A stretch of 64,000 nt of DNA, taken from the NCBI GenBank assembly GCA_903937385.1, contig CAIZZF010000008.1, positions 434,001-498,000 on the forward strand. The letters run 5' to 3'. The notes under the pieces were generated by a model that was not told where the DNA came from, searched no databases, and saw nothing but the letters and a program-made list of their open reading frames with translations. The DNA is from an uncultured Holophagaceae bacterium. Its GTDB lineage: Bacteria > Acidobacteriota > Holophagae > Holophagales > Holophagaceae. The translations under genes were made by a program, and so were the position numbers. Shown here in pieces: positions 51,630 through 59,115 of the stretch; the stretch's first letter is position 1; the number at the start of each line of letters is the position of its first letter.

Positions 51630-51830
51630 CTAGCTGGCCACGGCGATGCGCCAGCGGGTCAGGGGCCGCTCCGCCAGATCCCAGATCTGCATGCCCAGGG
51701 GCAGCCGGCTCACGCCCAGGCGACGCCGGATGATGGCCTTGGCGGTCTCCAGGCTGTCGGCCTCGATGGGGCCGTACTCCATGAAGTAGCCGCTGAACTT
51801 GTAGGCGAAACTGCGAATTTCGGTCCGCAT
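51630..51830 (-). CDS. Small hypothetical protein
   Basis: A 66-aa protein (MRTEIRSFAYKFSGYFMEYG at the start) with a CGGAG site six bases before the ATG and a stop codon directly abutting the ribF stop on the other strand. It has no cysteine, signal or membrane segment. The upstream 170 bp up to the acetyltransferase stop includes AT-rich sequence around 51840-51900 suitable for a promoter. I do not recognise it. Confidence 0.6.
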   Translation of the reverse strand: MRTEIRSFAYKFSGYFMEYGPIEADSLETAKAIIRRRLGVSRLPLGMQIWDLAERPLTRWRIAVAS

Positions 51831-52002
51831 GGGGGCTCCGTTTGTCCCTTTCACCCAGTATTCGTCTTTTTTTCGTGTGTGTCAAGGCCGGACACGAAAA
51901 TTGTTTCGGGGTGGAAGAGCTGACGCAGTTCCAGCATGCGGCTGGGGCTTGGACAAGAGTTGTCCAATCCAGGCCTTCAGGAGAGCTGCCTTCACCCTGC
52001 GC

Positions 52003-52665
52003 TCAGCGCTCGCGGCGGTCCCCCACGACCACGGCGGGCACGCCCGCAACAATGGCCCACTCGGGGACATCCCGTGTCACCACGGCGCCCATGGCCACCA
52101 CGGCGTGGTCGCCGATGCTGACGCCATCCGTGACGCCGGCGTTGGCGCCGATCCAGACGTCCCGGCCGATGTGGATCCCGCGGGAGCGCACCGGCTGGTC
52201 CTTGAGGTCGCGGTCGGGCTTGAGCCCGTGGTCGAAAGCGTAGAGGGCGGCGCCGCTGGCGATGCGGGTGCCGTCGCCGACGCGGAGGCCCTTGCGGCCC
52301 CCATCGAGCCGCGCCCCGGCATTGACGCTGACATCGTTGCCCAGGGTGATCGGCCCATGGAGGAAGGCCTGGGCCGCCACGGCGCAGCGGTCCCCCAGGA
52401 CGACGGCGCGGCCGGGTTCGCCGAAGATGGCCGCGTCCGGGGCGATGAAGCAGTCCTCTCCCAGCTCGACAGTCTCCTGGGCCCGCAGCAGAGCCTGTAC
52501 CTCGGCCTGCCAGGCCTGGGCCCAGCCCTGGTGGCGGGGCTTCAGGGCGAAGTAGAGCCAGGGCATCCAGGCGAGGCGGCGCTGGTGCTGTTCGCGCAGT
52601 ACCGCGAGCCTCGCCGGGTCCGGCGGAGCGGCGGGGCTATTGTGGGGTGGCTTCGGGACAGGCAT
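52003..52665 (-). CDS. Hexapeptide-repeat (LbH) acyltransferase
   Basis: A 220-aa protein whose residues about 70-215 form left-handed beta-helix repeats ([63 protein letters not shown]). The His in YAFDHGLKP and the WIGAN motif match maltose/galactoside-type acetyltransferases. The acceptor is unknown. It follows the glutathione peroxidase gene by 28 bp on the same strand and may share its transcript. Confidence 0.85.
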   Translation of the reverse strand: MPVPKPPHNSPAAPPDPARLAVLREQHQRRLAWMPWLYFALKPRHQGWAQAWQAEVQALLRAQETVELGEDCFIAPDAAIFGEPGRAVVLGDRCAVAAQAFLHGPITLGNDVSVNAGARLDGGRKGLRVGDGTRIASGAALYAFDHGLKPDRDLKDQPVRSRGIHIGRDVWIGANAGVTDGVSIGDHAVVAMGAVVTRDVPEWAIVAGVPAVVVGDRRER

Positions 52666-52693
52666 GCCGACATGGTAGCGGCAGCCGGGGCGG

Positions 52694-53236
52694 CTACTTA
52701 AGCGCCGCTTCCAGGGCGGCCTTCAGCTCGGCGCTGTCGGGAGCCACCTTGCTGGGAAAGGCCTGGATGACCTGGCCGTCCTTGCCGACCAGGTACTTGT
52801 GGAAGTTCCAGGCCGGCTCCCCGTTCCGGGCGGTGAGGAACTGGTAGACCGGAGCCTGACGGGGCCCCTTGACCTCCAGCTTCTCGAAGAGCGGGAAGGT
52901 CACGCCGTAGTTCTTCTGGCAGAAGGCCTGGATCTGGGTGGCGCCACCGGGTTCCTGGGCGCCGAACTGGTTGCAGGGAAAGCCCAGGATGACCAGGCCG
53001 CGGTCCTTGTAGTCGGCGTAGAGCTTCTGCAGCCCTGCGTACTGGGGCGTGTAGCCACACTCGCTGGCCACGTTGACAGCCAGGACCACCTTGCCCCGGT
53101 AGGCGGCCAGGGACTGGGGCTTCCCGTCCAGGGCGGGGAGGGTGATCTCGTGGAGGCTCATGGGGACCTTCCTTTCGGCGGCGGGCAGGGACAGGCACAA
53201 CAGGGTGAGGAGGGCGGGGATCGGGTTGGGGCGCAT
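52694..53236 (-). CDS. Exported glutathione peroxidase-family protein (Cys type)
   Basis: A 180-aa thiol peroxidase with an N-terminal signal peptide ([20 protein letters not shown]). The peroxidatic Cys60 is in [12 protein letters not shown], Cys replacing selenocysteine; [13 protein letters not shown] and [12 protein letters not shown] are the other family motifs, and Cys in GFPCNQF could be the resolving Cys for thioredoxin-like reduction. An internal Met in [11 protein letters not shown] would give a cytoplasmic form. It probably detoxifies peroxides in the periplasm. Confidence 0.92.
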   Translation of the reverse strand: MRPNPIPALLTLLCLSLPAAERKVPMSLHEITLPALDGKPQSLAAYRGKVVLAVNVASECGYTPQYAGLQKLYADYKDRGLVILGFPCNQFGAQEPGGATQIQAFCQKNYGVTFPLFEKLEVKGPRQAPVYQFLTARNGEPAWNFHKYLVGKDGQVIQAFPSKVAPDSAELKAALEAALK

Positions 53237-53416
53237 GAAACCTCCGGGGGTGCTGCGTTGGTTGCCGGCGGCGGGCCGGGCGTTCCAAGGCAGAGAGCTG
53301 GGCTCGGGCTGGATCGTGGGTGGGTTTCGCCCGGTGCCCCTGAAACAAAAGAGTTAGAGGGGATTTGACGATGGAGGCGTTGGGCCCCAGATTCCCACCG
53401 GGCCAGACCCCACCCC

Positions 53417-54781
53417 ATGTCAGGACCTCGCCAGCACTCGCCGCAAGCTCCGCCGGTTGCCACCACGGGCGCCCTGCGTGTGGCGATCCTCTACGCCGGG
53501 TTCTCGGGGCTCTGGATCCTGCTGTCCGATCGAGCGGTGGAAGCCCTGAACCTGCAGTCGGCGACCATGACCCTCCTGAGCATCCTCAAGGGGTGGGTCT
53601 TCGTGGCGGTAACCGCGGCCCTGCTCTTCGTCATGGTGAAGCGGCTGGTGGCCGGGGTGGCGAGCCGGGAGGCCAAGCTGCAGACCCTCATCCACGCCAT
53701 CCTGGATCTGGTGTGGCTGAAGAGCCCTGAGGGGAGCTACCTCGGCTGCAACCGGGCCTTCGAGCGCCTGTGCGGTGTCCGCGAGGCCGAGCTGCTGGGC
53801 CTCACCGACTACGACCTGTTCTCCCGGGACCAGGCAGAGTTCTTTCGGCAGAGGGACCTGGAAGCCATCGCGGCGGGGACCACCCGGGAAAACGAGGAGT
53901 GGGTCATCCAGGCCGAAACTGGCCGCCGGATCCAGCTGGAGGTCCTCAAGACCCCCATCCAGGACGCCAGCGGGACGCCCATCGGTGTGCTGGGCATCGG
54001 TCGGGACATCACCGAGCACCGCCGCCTCGCCGCAGAGCGCATCCGGCTCGAGGCCCGGCTGAACCAGGCCGAGAAGATGGAGATGGTCGGCCGCTTTGCG
54101 GGCGGCGTGGCGCACGACTACAACAACATGCTGACCGTGATCCTCGCGAACGCCGACCTGGCGATGGAGAAGCTGGGCTCGGATTCCTGCGGGCGCAAGC
54201 ACCTGCTGGAAATCCAGCGGGCCGCTCGGCACTCGACGGATCTCACCCAGCAGCTGCTCGCCTTCGCCCGCCAGCAGCCCGTGGCCCCCCGCCTGGTGGA
54301 CCTCAATGAGGCGGTGACAGGCCTCCTGGAAGTCCTGGGCCGGCTGGTAGGACCCGACATCAACCTGGTCTGGACCCCCGGCCCCGACCTCTGGTGGGTC
54401 CAGATGGACCCCACCCAGCTCGATCAGGTGCTGACCAACCTGCTGGTGAATGCCCGGGACGCCATGGGCGGGCCGGGGCGGCTCGAGGTCACGACCTCGA
54501 ACTGCGCGCTTGGTGAGGCTGACTGCGCGGACCTGGCCGACCTCGTGCCGGGCGAGCACGTCTACCTGAGCGTGACAGACAGCGGTTGCGGCATGGCGCC
54601 CGAGGTGGTGGCGCGGATCTTCGAACCGTTCTTCACCACCAAGGCCCCAGGCAAGGGCACGGGGCTAGGTCTGGCCATGGTCCATAGCGCGGTGAAGCAG
54701 AATCACGGTGCCATCCGGGTCGAGAGCGAACCCGGCCGGGGTACCTGTTTCAAGATCTTCCTGCCGCGGGTCCAGGCCTGA
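53417..54781 (+). CDS. Membrane-bound PAS-domain sensor histidine kinase
   Basis: A 454-aa kinase: two membrane helices (about 20-38 and 55-76), a PAS domain (about 85-205), HisKA with the phospho-accepting His233 in [14 protein letters not shown], and an HATPase domain with the N box [41 protein letters not shown]. The short loop between the helices makes a small periplasmic sensor or none. No cognate regulator adjoins it; it converges with rseP. Confidence 0.92.
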   Translation: MSGPRQHSPQAPPVATTGALRVAILYAGFSGLWILLSDRAVEALNLQSATMTLLSILKGWVFVAVTAALLFVMVKRLVAGVASREAKLQTLIHAILDLVWLKSPEGSYLGCNRAFERLCGVREAELLGLTDYDLFSRDQAEFFRQRDLEAIAAGTTRENEEWVIQAETGRRIQLEVLKTPIQDASGTPIGVLGIGRDITEHRRLAAERIRLEARLNQAEKMEMVGRFAGGVAHDYNNMLTVILANADLAMEKLGSDSCGRKHLLEIQRAARHSTDLTQQLLAFARQQPVAPRLVDLNEAVTGLLEVLGRLVGPDINLVWTPGPDLWWVQMDPTQLDQVLTNLLVNARDAMGGPGRLEVTTSNCALGEADCADLADLVPGEHVYLSVTDSGCGMAPEVVARIFEPFFTTKAPGKGTGLGLAMVHSAVKQNHGAIRVESEPGRGTCFKIFLPRVQA

Positions 54782-54793
54782 GTAGGGATCGGG

Positions 54794-55924
54794 CTACTTC
54801 CGGAGCTTGAGCAGGTCCATCACGATGACCAGAGCCATCAGGGAGGCCAGCAGCAGGAAGCCACCCGTGAGGATCTTTTCCTTCAGCTCGATGGTGAGGT
54901 CCTTGCGGCGCAGCTTCTCGAAGGTCAGGAGGGCCATGTGGCCTCCGTCCAGGGCCGGAATGGGCAGGGCGTTCAGGATGGCCAGCTGCAGGCTGATGGC
55001 GCCACACATGAACAGGAAGACGTCCCAGCCGGTCTTGGCCGCCCGGCTGCCCTGGCGGATGATGCCGATGGGGCCGGCCACCTCGGCGCTCCGGGCCTGG
55101 AAGCTGACAAGCCGCTTGAGAAAGCCCAGCACCTGGCCACTCATCTGCCAGGACTTGACCACGGCATAGCGGCCGCCCGTCAGGAAGTCCCCAGGCCGGT
55201 AGGCCCGGCGCTCCAGGGGCAGGGGCATGGGCATGGGCATGAAGCCCAGGCGCCCCTTGCCGCCGTCCAGCCGGGGGGTGAGGGGCAGCTCCAGGGGCTT
55301 GCCTTCCCGAGTGATCAAGAATGAGACGGACTCCCCGGGGTGGGCCTGGATGAAGCTCACAGCCTCCTCCCACTGGGAACCAGGAAAGCGGAGGCCGCCG
55401 ATGCCGCGCAGCTCGTCACCGACCTTGAGGCCGCCCTGTTCCGCGGCGCCACCCGGGATCACTTCGACCACCGTCCAGGATTCCTGGACCTTGACCACCC
55501 GGGCCTGGTCCGCGCCCACAAAGGTGAACAAAACAAGGGTGGTCAGCAGGTTGGCCAGGATGCCCCCGCTGTAGAACAGCATCCGCTTCCCATAGGGCTG
55601 CTTCAGGAAGCCATGGGGATCCTCGGCGCCGGGCTCCTCGGGGTTGAAGCCCGCGAGCTTCACATACCCCCCCAGGGGCAGCAGGCGCAGGCAGACATCG
55701 GTTTCCCGCCACTGGAAGCCCACGAGGCGGAGCCCGAAGCCCAGGGAGAAGGACTCCACGGGCATCCCCATGTACTTGGCCGCCAGGAAGTGGCCGCCCT
55801 CATGCAGGAAGATCAGGCCCCCCAACATGACCACGGGGCCCCAGAACCCGACCCCGGGCAGCTTGAAGGCCACGAGGGACAGGATGGCGAGGCTCAGGAC
55901 GTAAGACAGGCGAAAGCGATACAT
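54794..55924 (-). CDS. rseP: Site-2 zinc protease RseP
   Basis: A 376-aa intramembrane metalloprotease. The zinc motif is HEGGH (His41, Glu42, His45) in the first helix and the third ligand is in NALPIPALDGGH near the C-terminus. A single PDZ domain (about 120-200, GGAAEQGGLKVGDEL) lies between, where E. coli RseP has two. It cleaves anti-sigma factors and signal-peptide remnants. ATG 55924 (MYRFRL) leaves 14 bp after dxr; a TTG start at 55960 would overlap dxr. Confidence 0.92.
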   Translation of the reverse strand: MYRFRLSYVLSLAILSLVAFKLPGVGFWGPVVMLGGLIFLHEGGHFLAAKYMGMPVESFSLGFGLRLVGFQWRETDVCLRLLPLGGYVKLAGFNPEEPGAEDPHGFLKQPYGKRMLFYSGGILANLLTTLVLFTFVGADQARVVKVQESWTVVEVIPGGAAEQGGLKVGDELRGIGGLRFPGSQWEEAVSFIQAHPGESVSFLITREGKPLELPLTPRLDGGKGRLGFMPMPMPLPLERRAYRPGDFLTGGRYAVVKSWQMSGQVLGFLKRLVSFQARSAEVAGPIGIIRQGSRAAKTGWDVFLFMCGAISLQLAILNALPIPALDGGHMALLTFEKLRRKDLTIELKEKILTGGFLLLASLMALVIVMDLLKLRK

Positions 55925-55938
55925 GGACACCCAGAGGA

Positions 55939-57093
55939 TCAGGTCCGAGTTTGGACCCAACCTTCAGCATGACGCCTTGCGGCCCGGTCTGCATCCAGCA
56001 CTTGGGCGAGGGAGGTCAGCGGGGTCACCGGAAGGTGGGCCAGAGTGTCCTGGTTACAGGCCTGGATGTCCCAGAAGCCCAAGCGTCCCTGCAGAAAGGC
56101 TTCGACGGCCACCTCGTTCGCGGCGTTCAGGAGGGCCGGGGCCGTTCCCCCGGCCCGCAGGGCCGAGAAGGCCAGGCCCAGGCAGGGGAACCGCTCCAGG
56201 TCCGGGGGCTCGAAGGTCCAGGTCCGGGCCTGATCCCAGGAATAGGGGGGCACGGGGCCCGGTTGCCGATCGGGATGGAAGAGGCAGTACTGGATGGGCA
56301 GCTTCATGTCGTTGGCGCAGACCTGGAGCTGGTAGCTGCCGTCGTGGAAGCCCACCATGGCGTGGACCTGGCTCTGGGGATGCACGGTGACCGAGAGCTG
56401 ATCGGCACCGAGACCGAAGAGCACGGAGGCTTCGATGACTTCCAGGCCCTTGTTCATGAGGGTGGCGCTGTCGATGGTGATCTTGGGTCCCATCTTCCAG
56501 GTGGGATGGTTGAGGGCCTGCTCCACGGTGGCGGCCTGGATGCGCTCCAGGGACCAGTCCCGGAAGGGCCCGCCGCTGGCGGTGATGCGTACCTCGCGCA
56601 GGGTGGCCCGGTCGCGGCCGTCCAGCAGCTGGTGCAGGGCTGCATGCTCACTGTCCACGGGCAGCAGCTCGCCGCCCCCGGCGAGGGCAGCCTCGTGCAT
56701 GAGCGCGCCGCCCACCACCAGGGACTCCTTGTTGGCGACACAGACCCGCCGTCCGGCTCGCAGCGCGGCTTCGGTACTGGCCAGGCCGGCGCTGCCCACG
56801 ATGGCCGCCACCACGGTGTCCACCCCGGCATCCAGGGCACAGGCCAGGAGGCCCTCGTTCCCCCAGTGCAGCTCAGTCTGGTAGGCGAGGTTGGCGCGCA
56901 GCCACGCCGCGTCTTCCTGGGAGCCCACGGAGACACAGCGGGGCCGGAAGGCCTCGCACTGTTCCTTCAGCAGGTCGCGGTTCCGTCCCGCCGCCAGGGC
57001 CACCACGCCCAGCCGCTCCGGGTGCGCCCGCACGACCTCCAGCGTGGAAGTGCCGATGGAGCCCGTGCTCCCGAGAACCGCGAGGTGGCGCAC
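55939..57093 (-). CDS. dxr: 1-deoxy-D-xylulose 5-phosphate reductoisomerase
   Basis: A 384-aa enzyme of the MEP isoprenoid pathway using NADPH. The N-terminal HLAVLGSTGSIGTSTLEVVR, the NKESLVVGG segment, LPVDSEHAALHQLL with acidic metal ligands, ITASGGPFRDW and HPTWKMGPKITIDSATLMNKGLE segments are characteristic. The GTG start at 57093 abuts the cdsA TGA. It supplies precursors used by UppS, the first gene of the same operon. Confidence 0.97.
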   Translation of the reverse strand: MRHLAVLGSTGSIGTSTLEVVRAHPERLGVVALAAGRNRDLLKEQCEAFRPRCVSVGSQEDAAWLRANLAYQTELHWGNEGLLACALDAGVDTVVAAIVGSAGLASTEAALRAGRRVCVANKESLVVGGALMHEAALAGGGELLPVDSEHAALHQLLDGRDRATLREVRITASGGPFRDWSLERIQAATVEQALNHPTWKMGPKITIDSATLMNKGLEVIEASVLFGLGADQLSVTVHPQSQVHAMVGFHDGSYQLQVCANDMKLPIQYCLFHPDRQPGPVPPYSWDQARTWTFEPPDLERFPCLGLAFSALRAGGTAPALLNAANEVAVEAFLQGRLGFWDIQACNQDTLAHLPVTPLTSLAQVLDADRAARRHAEGWVQTRT

Positions 57094-57981
57094 TCAGTTG
57101 AAGCCGTGGACGAAGTGCACGTAGGCGTAGAGCACAGGCGCGGCGAACACCAGACTGTCCACCCGGTCCAGCATGCCGCCGTGGCCGGGGATGCCGACAC
57201 CACCCACATTCGAGTCCTTCACGCCGGCACTGCGCTTCCAGGTGCTCTCCGCCAGGTCACCCAGCTGCCCGACGGTGCCCAGCAGCAGGCCCAGCGCGAG
57301 GACATCCACCAGGGACCACTCGGAGCAGACCGTGGCCTGCATGAGGAAGGCGCCGAGCAGGTTGCCGCCGAGGTTGCCGAAGGCGCCCTCCCAGCTCTTC
57401 TTGGGGCTCACCCGCGGCGCCAGCTTCCGGTGACCGAAGTAGCTGCCCACGAAGTAGGCGGCGGTGTCGCCGAACCACGTGATGATGATCAGCGCAAGGA
57501 TCAGGCGGCTGCCGGTCTTGGGCAGCGTGCCCTGGAGCATGAACAGCTTCAGCTGGAAACCCAGGCCGAGGCCCATGTAGAGCGCACCGAGCCAGGTGAT
57601 GGCCTGGCTCGGCAGGGCTTCCTCAAGCTTGGGGTCGAAGAAGAGGGCGCCGAGGTGGATCACCAGGATGGCCCCGGCGAGGACGAGCCAGAGGGGCAGT
57701 GGATCCTGGTTTCCCGTGGCCAGGAAGAAGTGAAGCAGCAGGGCCCAGGCGACCAGGACACCGGTGGTCAGGGAGGGGTTGAAGCCCCGGACCCGGGCCA
57801 TGAGGGTCATCTCGCGGACGCCCATGAGGATGGCCCCGGCCATGACCACGAGGAAGGTCCACGGGGCCCAGGGGCGATCCCCGAACCAGAGGAGGCTGAA
57901 GAAGAAGAGGCCGAACACCAGGGCTGTGGCCACCCGGGTGGCCAGGTTGCCGGTATCCATCCTGGGCGTGGTCCGTTCCAT
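57094..57981 (-). CDS. cdsA: Phosphatidate cytidylyltransferase
   Basis: A 295-aa membrane enzyme making CDP-diacylglycerol. About eight helices are seen, with the signature near the C-terminus GIPGHGGMLDRVDSLVFAAP and TWFGDTAAYFVGSYFGHRKL plus RVSPKKSWEGAFGNLGGN. Its ATG shares one base with the uppS stop. A second in-frame ATG eight codons on (57960) is an alternative start. Confidence 0.96.
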   Translation of the reverse strand: MERTTPRMDTGNLATRVATALVFGLFFFSLLWFGDRPWAPWTFLVVMAGAILMGVREMTLMARVRGFNPSLTTGVLVAWALLLHFFLATGNQDPLPLWLVLAGAILVIHLGALFFDPKLEEALPSQAITWLGALYMGLGLGFQLKLFMLQGTLPKTGSRLILALIIITWFGDTAAYFVGSYFGHRKLAPRVSPKKSWEGAFGNLGGNLLGAFLMQATVCSEWSLVDVLALGLLLGTVGQLGDLAESTWKRSAGVKDSNVGGVGIPGHGGMLDRVDSLVFAAPVLYAYVHFVHGFN

Positions 57982-58667
57982 CAGATTCCCCCGAATCGCC
58001 GTTCACGCTGAGCATAGTCCTCGAGGGCTTCCTTCAGCGCCGCGGGACCGAAATCCGGCCACAGAACATCCGTCATGTAGAGCTCAGCATATGCGGATTG
58101 CCAGAGCAGGAAGTTGGAGATGCGGTGCTCCCCGCTGGTGCGGATGAGCAGGTCGACGTCGGGCACCCCGGCCGTCCAGAGGCGCGCCCCCAGGGCGGCC
58201 TCGTCCACCTGGTCGGGGCGGAGGCCGTCTTCCACGCAGCGCCGGGCGGCCTGGGCCAACTCCAGGCGGGAGCCGTAGTTCACGGCCAGGTGGAAGGTCA
58301 TCCCGGTGTTGCCGGCGGTGGCCTCCTCGAGGGTCTTCACGTCTGCCTGGATGCCCCCGGGCATGCCCCGGAGGTCTCCCAGGTGCTGAAAGCGAATGCC
58401 CTTCCGTGCGAGCTGGTGGACGAACATGCGCAGGTACATCCGCAGGAGGGCCATGAGCGCCGCCACCTCGGCGGGGGGGCGCTTCCAGTTCTCGGTGGAG
58501 AAGGCATAGAGGCTCAGGTGCTGGATGCCCTCGTCAGAGGCTGCCTCCAGGATGCGCTCTACCGCCTGGACGCCGGCCTTGTGGCCCTTGATGCGCGCCC
58601 AGCCCCGCTGCGCCGCCCAGCGCCCATTGCCGTCCATGATGATGGCTACGTGGGTCGGTGCCGTCAT
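57981..58667 (-). CDS. uppS: Undecaprenyl diphosphate synthase
   Basis: A 228-aa cis-prenyltransferase producing the C55 lipid carrier for wall polymers. The start MTAPTHVAIIMDGNGRWAAQ holds the catalytic Asp12; STENWKRPPAEV, LAVNYGSR and DLLIRTSGEHRISNFLLWQ are the other conserved regions. No ribosome site precedes the ATG (58667). Instead, a short ORF ends with a 4-base ATGA overlap, and the first 11 codons are themselves copied in tandem upstream. Translation may depend on coupling to those short ORFs. Confidence 0.95.
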   Translation of the reverse strand: MTAPTHVAIIMDGNGRWAAQRGWARIKGHKAGVQAVERILEAASDEGIQHLSLYAFSTENWKRPPAEVAALMALLRMYLRMFVHQLARKGIRFQHLGDLRGMPGGIQADVKTLEEATAGNTGMTFHLAVNYGSRLELAQAARRCVEDGLRPDQVDEAALGARLWTAGVPDVDLLIRTSGEHRISNFLLWQSAYAELYMTDVLWPDFGPAALKEALEDYAQRERRFGGI

Positions 58668-58774
58668 CGAGTGCCCAGGGGGGAGAGGAAGGCGGACTGA
58701 GCCGCGTGGCCGGCCTCGCGTATGCCTGGAGGGCATACCGAGATGATGATGGCTACGTGTGTCGGTGCCGTCAT
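58664..58774 (-). CDS. Short ORF immediately upstream of uppS (repeat unit)
   Basis: A 36-codon frame starting with the uppS-like MTAPTHVAII and continuing through ISVCPPGIREAGHAA to LSPLGTR. Its TGA (58664-58666) overlaps the uppS ATG as ATGA. It has no ribosome site of its own. It is best seen as a product of tandem duplication that may act as a leader ORF; whether a peptide is made is unknown. Confidence 0.35.
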   Translation of the reverse strand: MTAPTHVAIIISVCPPGIREAGHAAQSAFLSPLGTR

Positions 58775-58881
58775 CGCGTGCCCAGGGGGGAGAGGGAGGC
58801 GGGCTGAGCCGCGTGGCCGGCCTCGCGTATGCTCGGAGAGCATACCGAGAAGATGATTGCGACGTGGGTCGGTGCCGTCAT
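58771..58881 (-). CDS. Second short ORF in the uppS leader (repeat unit)
   Basis: A 36-codon frame, MTAPTHVAIIFSVCSPSIRE then AGHAAQPASLSPLGTR, nearly the same as the next short ORF. Its TGA overlaps that ORF's ATG by four bases. The reading frame is intact despite several base differences between units, but the sample is too small to prove selection for coding. Confidence 0.3.
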   Translation of the reverse strand: MTAPTHVAIIFSVCSPSIREAGHAAQPASLSPLGTR

Positions 58882-58982
58882 CGTATGCCTGAGGGAGAAG
58901 GGGGCCGAGCCGCGTGGCCAGCCTCGCGGTGGCCTCGGGAGCCCGCCAGAGGGATAAGCCTGGAGCGGATCTGAACGGTCAT
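58878..58982 (-). CDS. First short ORF in the uppS leader (degenerate unit)
   Basis: A 34-codon frame beginning MTVQIRSRLI and containing HREAGHAARP, which matches REAGHAA of the other two. Its TGA overlaps the next ATG by four bases. Its ATG at 58982 lies in a similar context (CGATGAC), suggesting a worn fourth copy. It would be the entry point for ribosomes if the chain is translated; no clear ribosome site is visible. Confidence 0.25.
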   Translation of the reverse strand: MTVQIRSRLIPLAGSRGHREAGHAARPPSPSGIR

Positions 58983-59115
58983 CGCGCACTGAAAATGTCG
59001 ACAAAATTCCAAAAGATAATGCTAACACGTGGGTTGCCGTTGAGAGGGGAGAGGCTGGTCTCCCCCGCGACCCATCATGGTAGGCTTTAGCCCATCCTTT
59101 TTCCTGGCAAAACAC

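Larger units (their letters stand above)
58636..58928 (-). repeat. 107-bp tandem repeat spanning the uppS start
   Basis: Unit 1 (58636-58742) and unit 2 (58743-58849) differ at about seven positions. A more diverged third unit (58850 to about 58928) loses similarity in its hairpin part. Each unit contains the uppS start region (ATG at 58667, 58774 and 58881, exactly 107 bp apart) and a small palindrome. The period is not a multiple of three, so each copy of the uppS start opens a frame that closes at the next copy. Confidence 0.93.

Noticed and set aside
51855-52002. A small gene in the AT-rich gap before the acetyltransferase
   Set aside because: No frame had a start with a ribosome site and plausible composition; the region more likely holds the promoter of the 66-aa ORF.
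58636-58928. A CRISPR array
   Set aside because: The 107-bp units are contiguous, without short direct repeats and unique spacers, and no cas genes are present; it is a tandem duplication.
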